Below, piece by piece: positions 7,610 through 13,533 of a stretch of 15,843 nucleotides of DNA. The notes below the pieces were generated by a model. That model worked only from the letters and a program-made list of their open reading frames with translations, was not told the DNA's origin and did no database searches. Positions within the stretch are counted from its first letter, which is position 1. The number at the start of each line of letters is the position of its first letter. The DNA is from Oscillospiraceae bacterium (GTDB lineage Bacteria > Bacillota > Clostridia > Oscillospirales > Ruminococcaceae), in assembly GCA_902798675.1 (NCBI GenBank), contig CADBXQ010000005.1, positions 1 to 15,843 on the forward strand. Direction: 5' to 3'. Both the position numbers and the translations under genes were made by a program.

Positions 7610-7825
7610 TTGAAAGAAATACAGATCAAAACGCCCGAAATCAGGCTTGGTGACTTTTTGAAATTTGCGTCAATTTGCTCGTCGGGCGGCAGGGCAAAGG
7701 CTAAAATTTTAAATGCCGAGGTTTATGTTAACCACAAAGTTTGCAAACTAAGAGGAAAAAAACTAAAAAATTCCGACATTGTCGAGGTGGATGGCGTGGA
7801 GTATATTATAAAAAATGAAAATTGA
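7610..7825 (+). CDS. yaaA: S4-domain RNA-binding protein, YaaA type
   Basis: A 71-residue protein of the small S4-domain family found between dnaN and recF in Bacillota; members bind RNA and have been linked to ribosome biogenesis. The S4 fold is visible from R-L-G-D-F-L-K-F through G-G-R-A-K and V-Y-V-N to D-I-V-E-V-D-G. The start is a TTG at 7610; no ATG lies near, and AGGGAG (7600-7605) precedes it by only 4 bases, so translation is probably modest. It overlaps recF by 11 bases, which suggests translational coupling. The family is identified by motif and position; the precise role here is inferred. Confidence 0.85.
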   Translation: MKEIQIKTPEIRLGDFLKFASICSSGGRAKAKILNAEVYVNHKVCKLRGKKLKNSDIVEVDGVEYIIKNEN

Positions 7826-8912
7826 TGAATTTTTTGCAGATGGCTATAAAAACCTCAAAAATGCAAAAATATGTCCCTGCGACGGAGTGAATTTGATATA
7901 TGGGCAAAATGCGCAGGGGAAAACCAATTTGCTGGAAGCGATTGGCTTGTTTTCTGGGGCGGAGCGGTTTCACCTAAAAAGCGCGAAAAAAATCGCATTT
8001 GGGCGAGATTTTGCAGACTTGCGGCTTAAATTTAGCGATTTAGAGCGCGAGCAGACCGTCAAAGCCATTTTATCCCCCAAAAATCAGTTTTTTTTAAACG
8101 AAGTTCCGATCAAGCGGGTGTCTGAAATATATGAGCATTTTCATGCTGTTTGCTTTTCTCCGGCCAATTTATCAATCGTTCAGGGAGATTCTCGAGCCAG
8201 GCGCAAATTTTTAGACGATGCAATCACTAAATTAAAACCCGGATATTTAAAATATTGCAAACAATATGAAAAAATTTTGGATCATCGGAACTTTCTTTTA
8301 AAAAGCCGCGGATTGAAAAGCTCCAACACGCTTGGCATTTGGAATGAGAAGATGGCTCAAATCGGAACGATAATAACAATGATTCGCCAGGACTATGTTG
8401 AAAAGATGTCGAAAGTTTTGGCGGTCATATACCAAGAAATTTCCGAGGGAAGAGAACGTTTGGAAATTAAATATCAGTCGACTGTTTTTGACAGGAAGCT
8501 TAAAAACACATACAGCGAAGATGATTTTAGGGAATATATTGAAAAATTAGAATTTTTTCAAGCAGCGGATTTTGATATGGGGCACACTAAAATAGGGGTC
8601 CACCGCGATGATTTGGCCTTTAAGCTTGGAGACCTGGACGCAAGAGAATATGGATCGCAGGGGCAGCAAAGGTCGTGTGTTATTGCGCTAAAACTTGCCC
8701 AGGCTAGGCTCTTGAAGTTGATATGTCGGCGCAATCCGGTTATTTTGTTTGATGACGTTATGAGCGAGTTGGATGTGGATCGGCAAAAATACATTTTAAA
8801 TCAAATTCAAGGCAGTCAAATGTTCATAACGTGTTGCGGCGGGTTGAGTCTTAAAAGTTTTAAAAACGCTAAAATATACAAAATGGAGGATGGAAAGGTT
8901 TATGTACTGTGA
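7815..8912 (+). CDS. recF: DNA replication and repair protein RecF
   Basis: RecF is an SMC-like ATPase that, with RecO and RecR, loads RecA onto gapped DNA. The 365-residue product is normal length. Walker A (G-Q-N-A-Q-G-K-T) is at 30-37, the R-R-K-F-L-D-D-A segment follows, the ABC-type signature G-S-Q-G-Q-Q-R-S is at 280-287, and Walker B (V-I-L-F-D-D) is followed by the D-loop S-E-L-D near 309-320. The start lies inside the S4 gene and the stop lies inside remB, each with an 11-base overlap, so the three genes are probably translated as a coupled set. Confidence 0.95.
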   Translation: MKIDEFFADGYKNLKNAKICPCDGVNLIYGQNAQGKTNLLEAIGLFSGAERFHLKSAKKIAFGRDFADLRLKFSDLEREQTVKAILSPKNQFFLNEVPIKRVSEIYEHFHAVCFSPANLSIVQGDSRARRKFLDDAITKLKPGYLKYCKQYEKILDHRNFLLKSRGLKSSNTLGIWNEKMAQIGTIITMIRQDYVEKMSKVLAVIYQEISEGRERLEIKYQSTVFDRKLKNTYSEDDFREYIEKLEFFQAADFDMGHTKIGVHRDDLAFKLGDLDAREYGSQGQQRSCVIALKLAQARLLKLICRRNPVILFDDVMSELDVDRQKYILNQIQGSQMFITCCGGLSLKSFKNAKIYKMEDGKVYVL

Positions 8913-9144
8913 CATTGGGGAGCAAAAAGCTTTGAGATTGAGCGACATCATTGGCGTTTTTGATCTGGACGGGGTAACGGTTTCCAAGAAGACTAGGGAA
9001 TATTTGAAGATATGCGAGAAAGAAGGACAAATAGAAGACGTTTCTCGCGATATCCCGCTTTCATTTGTTTTGACAGAGAAAAAAGTCTATTTTAGTTCGC
9101 TTTTGTCTAAAACCATATACTCCAAAGCCTCGAAGAATTTTTGA
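8902..9144 (+). CDS. remB: Extracellular matrix regulator RemB-like (DUF370)
   Basis: An 80-residue protein of the DUF370 family. B. subtilis RemB (YaaB) sits at the same position after recF, and its relative RemA is a DNA-binding activator of biofilm genes. Homology to the M-Y-x-x-I-G start and the I-I-G-V-F-D-L-D segment places the start at 8902 rather than the in-frame ATG at 8890, which would sit directly on the GGAGG at 8885-8889. The later motif S-F-V-L-T-E-K-K-V-Y-F-S-S matches the family's conserved second half. It overlaps recF by 11 bases. Whether it controls matrix genes in this organism is not shown by the sequence. Confidence 0.82.
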   Translation: MYCDIGEQKALRLSDIIGVFDLDGVTVSKKTREYLKICEKEGQIEDVSRDIPLSFVLTEKKVYFSSLLSKTIYSKASKNF

Positions 9145-9231
9145 TTTAAATATAAAAAAAGAGCATTTGGAGAGGAATTTAGTTCGAACCTAAATTTTAA
9201 AATTAATTTTAGAAAAAACTTTCAAATTTGC
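9145..9231. other. AT-rich spacer with inverted repeat after remB
   Basis: AATTTAG (9176-9182) and CTAAATT (9190-9196) form a perfect 7-bp inverted repeat around TTCGAAC, followed by more A/T-rich dyad sequence to about 9211. The stem is too weak for a clear terminator; it may be an operator or a poor terminator upstream of the gyrB promoter. Confidence 0.35.
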
Positions 9232-9260
9232 TTGAAATTTTAATAAAAAAGCGCTAAAAT
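9232..9260 (+). promoter_or_regulatory. gyrB promoter, sigma-A type
   Basis: TTGAAA (9232-9237), a 17-base spacer and TAAAAT (9255-9260). The predicted start near 9267 gives a leader of about 104 bases before gyrB. Confidence 0.65.
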
Positions 9261-9319
9261 ATACATGGAGAAATTGTTCCCTGGGGAATCTGATGCATGG
9301 CTCCTTTTTGGGGGGTGAA

Positions 9320-9361
9320 ATGCGGTCAACTTTGTTTAGATTATTTTTCGGAAAGGTATGA
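9320..9361 (+). CDS. Possible leader peptide upstream of gyrB (13 codons)
   Basis: An ATG at 9320 follows GGGGGGTGA (9310-9318), the best ribosome-site match near gyrB, and encodes M-R-S-T-L-F-R-L-F-F-G-K-V before TGA. The same frame could open earlier at 9293 (22 codons). The stop is 9 bases before the gyrB ATG, whose own ribosome site is poor, so ribosomes ending here could feed gyrB. A further small ORF (9265-9318) ends just before this one. It may equally be a chance ORF; the peptide has no known match. Confidence 0.35.
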   Translation: MRSTLFRLFFGKV

Positions 9362-9370
9362 ATTGGATTT

Positions 9371-11290
9371 ATGGGCGATGTGAGACGATATAGCGAACAA
9401 GACATTCAGGTTTTGGAAGGCCTTGAGGCGGTCAGAAAGAGGCCGGGAATGTATATAGGGTCGACCGGATCGCGGGGGCTTCACCACTTGGTTTATGAAA
9501 TCGTGGATAATTCAATAGACGAAGCTTTGGCCGGCTATTGCGAAAGGATTGATGTTGAAATATTGCCCGGGAATGTTATTAGTGTTTCGGATGATGGAAG
9601 AGGGATCCCGATCGGAATTCATCCCAAAGAAGGAATTTCTGCTCTAACAGTTGTTTTCACTGTTCTCCACGCCGGGGGCAAGTTTGGCGGCGGAGGATAT
9701 AAAGTTTCGGGCGGGCTTCATGGAGTTGGAGCGTCGGTTGTTAATGCTCTGAGCGAGTGGCTTGAGGTGACGGTTGATGATGGCCAAAAAACATATTTTC
9801 AGCGTTTTGAAAGAGGAAAATATCACGAACCTCTCAAAGAAATCGGAACAACCGACAAAACAGGGACAAAAGTTGTTTTTAAGGCGGACAGCGAAATATT
9901 TAGCGAGTTGGAATATGACTATGAAATTGTCCTTAAAAGGCTTCGCGAACAGGCGTTTTTGAATGCGGGAGTCAGGATTGTTGTTTCGGACAGGCGTGGG
10001 GATGAAGAAATTTCGGAAGATTTGCATTATGAGGGCGGAATAAAAAGCTTTGTTGAGTATATACACAAAAAAAGAGGCTTTGAAACGCTGCACGAGATAG
10101 TTTATTTAAAAACCCAAACCGAAACCTCTCAAGCGGAAGTTGCCCTTCAGTATAATGACAGCTATAACGATTTAATCCTCTCTTTTGCAAATAATATACA
10201 CACTACAGAAGGCGGGACGCATGAGACGGGGTTTAAAAATGCCTTGGTTAAAACGCTAAATGAATATGGAAGACGATGTAATTTTTTGAAAGATGGCGAA
10301 AAGTTGATTGGGGACGACTCGAGAGAGGGCCTGACAGCGGTTATTAGCGTCAAATTAATGGAGACTGAATTTGAAGGCCAGACCAAGACAAAGCTTGGAA
10401 ATGTTGAATGCAAGCCGATGCTTGAAAATTTGATTAGTGAAAAATTGACCGACTTTTTGGATGAAAATCCAGCTGTTGCTGCGAGCATAATGGAAAAATG
10501 TTTGGTTGCAAAAAAAGCCAGAGAGGAAGCAAGGAAGGCGCGGGAGCTGACGCGAAGGAAGTCGTCTATGGATGGGGCGTCTTTGCCGGGGAAATTGGCG
10601 GATTGCTCGGAAAGAGACCCGTCTTTAACAGAGCTGTATATTGTTGAGGGGGATTCAGCGGGCGGTTCTGCTAAAAGCGGAAGAGAGCGAAAATATCAAG
10701 CAATTTTGCCGCTTTGGGGAAAGATGCTAAACGTCGAGAAGTCCCGCCTGGACAAAGTGTATGGAAATGAAAAGTTGATGCCGGTTGTCACGGCGCTTGG
10801 AACATCGATTGGCGAGGATTTCAACATTTCAAAATTGCGGTATAATAAAGTTGTCATTATGGCCGATGCTGACGTTGACGGAAGCCACATTAGGACGCTG
10901 CTTTTAACCTTTTTCTTTAGGTTTATGAAGCCGCTTATATCAGAGGGACACATATATTTAGCCCAGCCTCCGCTTTACAGGTTGACTTGCGGCAAGAAGC
11001 ATCTATACGCTTATTCTGACAGCGAGCGAGACCAGTGTTTAAAGGATATGCGCGCTCAAAAGCCGGATGCTAAAATTGGAATTCAAAGATATAAAGGCCT
11101 TGGAGAGATGGATCCTGATCAGCTTTGGGAGACAACCATGAATCCTGAAAACAGGGTTATGATTCGAGTTGATATGGAAGACGCTGAGGCGGCGGACGAA
11201 ACCTTCACGATTCTCATGGGAGACAAAGTTGCTCCGCGAAGGGAGTTTATTGAAAAAAATGCGCAGTATGTTCAAAATCTGGACATTTAA
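9371..11290 (+). CDS. gyrB: DNA gyrase subunit B
   Basis: GyrB supplies the ATPase and half of the cleavage site of the A2B2 gyrase that introduces negative supercoils. The 639-residue product is normal for the Gram-positive form. The GHKL ATPase domain shows E-I-V-D-N-S-I-D-E-A, D-D-G-R-G-I-P and G-G-L-H-G-V-G-A-S. The Toprim domain shows E-G-D-S-A-G-G-S-A at 426-434 and D-A-D-V-D-G-S-H-I-R, and the C-terminal region has Q-R-Y-K-G-L-G-E-M. One residue stands out: Trp449 (codon TGG, 10715-10717) in L-P-L-W-G-K, where Lys or Arg is expected (E. coli K447). The nearest ribosome-like sequence (GGAAAGG, 9350-9356) is 14 bases away. Three small membrane-protein genes separate it from gyrA. Confidence 0.96.
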   Translation: MGDVRRYSEQDIQVLEGLEAVRKRPGMYIGSTGSRGLHHLVYEIVDNSIDEALAGYCERIDVEILPGNVISVSDDGRGIPIGIHPKEGISALTVVFTVLHAGGKFGGGGYKVSGGLHGVGASVVNALSEWLEVTVDDGQKTYFQRFERGKYHEPLKEIGTTDKTGTKVVFKADSEIFSELEYDYEIVLKRLREQAFLNAGVRIVVSDRRGDEEISEDLHYEGGIKSFVEYIHKKRGFETLHEIVYLKTQTETSQAEVALQYNDSYNDLILSFANNIHTTEGGTHETGFKNALVKTLNEYGRRCNFLKDGEKLIGDDSREGLTAVISVKLMETEFEGQTKTKLGNVECKPMLENLISEKLTDFLDENPAVAASIMEKCLVAKKAREEARKARELTRRKSSMDGASLPGKLADCSERDPSLTELYIVEGDSAGGSAKSGRERKYQAILPLWGKMLNVEKSRLDKVYGNEKLMPVVTALGTSIGEDFNISKLRYNKVVIMADADVDGSHIRTLLLTFFFRFMKPLISEGHIYLAQPPLYRLTCGKKHLYAYSDSERDQCLKDMRAQKPDAKIGIQRYKGLGEMDPDQLWETTMNPENRVMIRVDMEDAEAADETFTILMGDKVAPRREFIEKNAQYVQNLDI

Positions 11291-11507
11291 GTGTCTTTTG
11301 GGGGCGTCCTCATAGCGGATGGATGAATTTGTCCCGAGGGAATGGGCTTTATCGCAAAATGTTTCACGTGAAACGTCAGCAACAGTTAAAGCGAGCTTCG
11401 TCCTGAAGGGGGTTGAATTTAAAATTAAAAACGCGGCAAAAGCTTGAAAATCTTCGAAAAACAAAAAACAATTGCCGCCATAATTTGCGAAGAGAGAGGG
11501 ATGGTTT
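11291..11507. other. Spacer between gyrB and the first YcxB-like gene
   Basis: No supported gene. It contains the parS site and an inverted repeat GCGGCAA (11433-11439) with TTGCCGC (11472-11478) separated by 32 bases, which could fold as a long hairpin ahead of the downstream gene. No clear promoter or rho-independent terminator was found. Confidence 0.5.
11360..11375. promoter_or_regulatory. parS centromere site for ParB (Spo0J)
   Basis: TGTTTCACGTGAAACG matches the near-universal 16-base parS TGTTNCACGTGAAACA at every position but the last, and 14 inner bases form a perfect palindrome. Origin-proximal placement is typical; ParB bound here would load SMC condensin and guide origin segregation. 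This is the only copy seen in the window. Confidence 0.88.
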
Positions 11508-12125
11508 ATGGAATTTGAAGAAAGCGGCGCGGTTCGGCCGAAAGATCTGGTTGCTGATTTTGAGGACGAGGCCCAGGGATACTATGATGAACACGATCGC
11601 CAGAGGCACTTAAACGTTTCATATAATTTAAAGCCGCATGAAGTTAAATCGAGCCTGAAGCGGTTTCAAAAAGAAAAGCGAAAAAAGAGGAGATATCTTT
11701 ATATCACGCTTTGCGTACTAGTCATTTTGATCAATTTGTTTGACATGATTTTTAACCGCAGCACAGAGATATATAATTATGTTTTCATAGGGATTGCTTT
11801 GGCAATACTTTATGTTATATGGTTTACGCCGATTATTCACCGAAACAACATAGCTCGAATTTTTGCCAATCAAAGTTTTAATTTTAGCATGAAATTTTAT
11901 GATGATTTGATATATATCAAACAAAGCGACGGAGCAAACAGGATAGCATATACATGCCTTGACAATAAATTTATTGAAGATGACGAAAAATTCATGATAA
12001 TTGGCTCGGATCAAAACATGTATATTGTTCCCAAAAGATGCCTAAACGAGAGAAAAATAGAGAAAATCAGGGAATACGCGAAAAAATTTGAAGATAGATA
12101 TATTGTTGAAACTAGCAAAAGATGA
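11508..12125 (+). CDS. YcxB-like membrane protein, paralogue 1
   Basis: A 205-residue protein of unknown function. A charged N-terminus includes the L-K-P-H-E-V segment. Two hydrophobic helices follow (about 62-82 and 90-111), then a soluble C-terminal domain with F-N-F-S-M-K-F-Y-D-D-L-I-Y-I and S-D-Q-N-M-Y-I-V-P-K-R. This layout resembles YcxB-like proteins, two-helix membrane proteins with a small beta-rich domain; the assignment is from memory of the family. The N-terminal basic cluster (K-R-K-K-R-R) before helix 1 suggests a cytosolic N-terminus, and the C-terminal domain would then also be cytosolic. The start at 11508 follows a GAGAGGG ribosome site. Its last 88 coding bases up to 12112 are identical to paralogue 3. 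It is the first of three tandem copies between gyrB and gyrA. Confidence 0.75.
   Translation: MEFEESGAVRPKDLVADFEDEAQGYYDEHDRQRHLNVSYNLKPHEVKSSLKRFQKEKRKKRRYLYITLCVLVILINLFDMIFNRSTEIYNYVFIGIALAILYVIWFTPIIHRNNIARIFANQSFNFSMKFYDDLIYIKQSDGANRIAYTCLDNKFIEDDEKFMIIGSDQNMYIVPKRCLNERKIEKIREYAKKFEDRYIVETSKR
12025..12112 (+). repeat. 88-base direct repeat, copy 1
   Basis: Identical, base for base by eye, to 13425-13512, exactly 1,400 bases downstream. It encodes the V-P-K-R-C-L-N to I-V-E-T C-terminus of paralogue 1. Confidence 0.95.
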
Positions 12126-12157
12126 TTTTAATGTAAAAAAATTGGGGAGGATATTTT

Positions 12158-12751
12158 GTGGAAAAAGAAAATAGCTGCGCAAGTTTTGAAGATTTAATTT
12201 CAGACTGCAAAGGCGCCAAGCAAGCCGGGCTCGCTGTGTTGTGCGATTTGAGCCCAGAAGAATTTAAAGCGGGGTTTAGGCCTCTAGAAAAGCAGCGACG
12301 TCGTGCCAAAAATCGATCGATGGCTTTTGGTGTTTTTTCTGAGTTGATTTTAATGATCGTGATATGGTTAGTTATTTTTCTGGTTTTTTGGAAAAAGTTT
12401 TCGTCGGAAGATCTACATTCATTTCTTTGGGTCAGCGCTGGATTTTGTTCTCCGTTGTTTTTTGCTTTGATTATAAGCAATGTTCCTGATTTTTTTGAAG
12501 TCAAGCGTAAATTCAGCGTTGAATTTTATAATGATTTGGTTTGGATTGAAAGGGCCGACAAAGTCATAAGCCTAATACCATATGAGTCAGTTGGTGGTAG
12601 CGTGACTGAATATAACGAAAGCTTTATAATAACTAGCTCAGATCAGAATATGTATATTATTCCTAAAGGCGGTTTAGATGAAGAAAAGACGAAAAAAATT
12701 AGAATATATGCAAAAAAATTCAAAGAAAGATATATTGATAAGACAAGATGA
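12158..12751 (+). CDS. YcxB-like membrane protein, paralogue 2
   Basis: A 197-residue relative of paralogue 1, starting at GTG (12158) 7 bases after GGGGAGG (12144-12150). It keeps the L-S-P-E-E-F segment, two hydrophobic helices (about 55-78 and 88-107), the F-S-V-E-F-Y-N-D-L-V-W-I strand and S-S-D-Q-N-M-Y-I-I-P-K. The C-terminus has diverged from its neighbours (G-G-L-D-E-E-K-T-K-K) but ends similarly in Y-A-K-K-F-K-E-R-Y-I-D. The N-terminus M-E-K-E-N is shared with paralogue 3, so the two probably come from one duplication that included the ribosome site. Function unknown. Confidence 0.75.
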   Translation: MEKENSCASFEDLISDCKGAKQAGLAVLCDLSPEEFKAGFRPLEKQRRRAKNRSMAFGVFSELILMIVIWLVIFLVFWKKFSSEDLHSFLWVSAGFCSPLFFALIISNVPDFFEVKRKFSVEFYNDLVWIERADKVISLIPYESVGGSVTEYNESFIITSSDQNMYIIPKGGLDEEKTKKIRIYAKKFKERYIDKTR

Positions 12752-12826
12752 CGTTGAGCCGCATCGCGTTAAAATAAATTAAAATTGTTATTTCGATATT
12801 TTTTTGAAAACTTTAGGAGATATTTT

Positions 12827-13522
12827 ATGGAGAAAGAAAATCGTGATGCAAGATTTAAAAGTGTGACTTTTACTGAAAGGGAGGAAAATTGTTGCGCAGT
12901 TAGTGTTGTTGACAAATTGAATGCGGACTTGATCGTTTCATGTTATTTAAGTTTTGATGAATTTCAAGAGGGGCGGTGGCTTCTGAGGAGAAAAAAGGGC
13001 GCCAAAAAAGCGCCGGATGAAGGGAGTCAATCAAGCTCAAATTTTAGAAAAATTCTGAATTTTTTTATTGAATATTCTGTTAGTGCTTTTGTCTTTGTGA
13101 TGATTGGTTTGAATTTTCTTCCCCTTATTTACTATTATTTAACAACTGGCAAGAATCTTGATGTTGTTTTTAGGGTTTTTTATGGCTTTTGGTTTGGGAT
13201 TTTGCCTTTTGCAATCATTCTTTCAATTTCATCCTACAGTCAAACGGCTGGGCGAGATTTTTGTGGAGGGAAATTCAGTTTCAATGTTAAATTTTATAGT
13301 AATTTTTTGTGTGTTGAGCAAAGTGACGGAATCAAAGCAATCGTTGCATACACTTCTGATTCTGCAAAGATGCTTGAATATGAAAAAATTTTTCTGGTCA
13401 TGACTTCAGCTAAAAATATATATGTTGTTCCCAAAAGATGCCTAAACGAGAGAAAAATAGAGAAAATCAGGGAATACGCGAAAAAATTTGAAGATAGATA
13501 TATTGTTGAAACAAAAAGTTGA
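12827..13522 (+). CDS. YcxB-like membrane protein, paralogue 3
   Basis: A 231-residue relative. The start at 12827 is preferred over upstream in-frame starts because AGGAGA (12814-12819) lies just before it and the product then begins M-E-K-E-N like paralogue 2. It has a longer N-terminal cytosolic part with a basic stretch (R-R-K-K-G-A-K-K), two hydrophobic helices (about 79-104 and 113-135), then the F-S-F-N-V-K-F-Y and I-Y-V-V-P-K-R-C-L-N motifs. Bases 13425-13512 are identical to 12025-12112 of paralogue 1 although the rest of the two genes is clearly diverged. The stop is 11 bases before the gyrA ATG, so it may be co-transcribed with gyrA. Function unknown. Confidence 0.75.
   Translation: MEKENRDARFKSVTFTEREENCCAVSVVDKLNADLIVSCYLSFDEFQEGRWLLRRKKGAKKAPDEGSQSSSNFRKILNFFIEYSVSAFVFVMIGLNFLPLIYYYLTTGKNLDVVFRVFYGFWFGILPFAIILSISSYSQTAGRDFCGGKFSFNVKFYSNFLCVEQSDGIKAIVAYTSDSAKMLEYEKIFLVMTSAKNIYVVPKRCLNERKIEKIREYAKKFEDRYIVETKS
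13425..13512 (+). repeat. 88-base direct repeat, copy 2
   Basis: Second copy, forming the C-terminus of paralogue 3. The sharp borders and full identity against diverged flanks indicate recent gene conversion or unequal exchange between paralogues 1 and 3. Confidence 0.95.
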
Positions 13523-13533
13523 GGAGACGTTTT

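Noticed and set aside
9277..9288. TTCCC/GGGAA hairpin in the gyrB leader as a riboswitch or attenuator
   Set aside because: Only 5 bp with a two-base gap; too small to form a meaningful structure by itself.
9644..10093. 149-codon minus-strand frame inside gyrB
   Set aside because: Fully within a conserved gyrB coding frame; low-quality composition and no ribosome site.
12025..13512. 88-base repeats as ends of a mobile element or attachment sites
   Set aside because: They lie inside homologous coding sequence in the same frame, with no transposase or integrase between them; paralogue conversion explains them.
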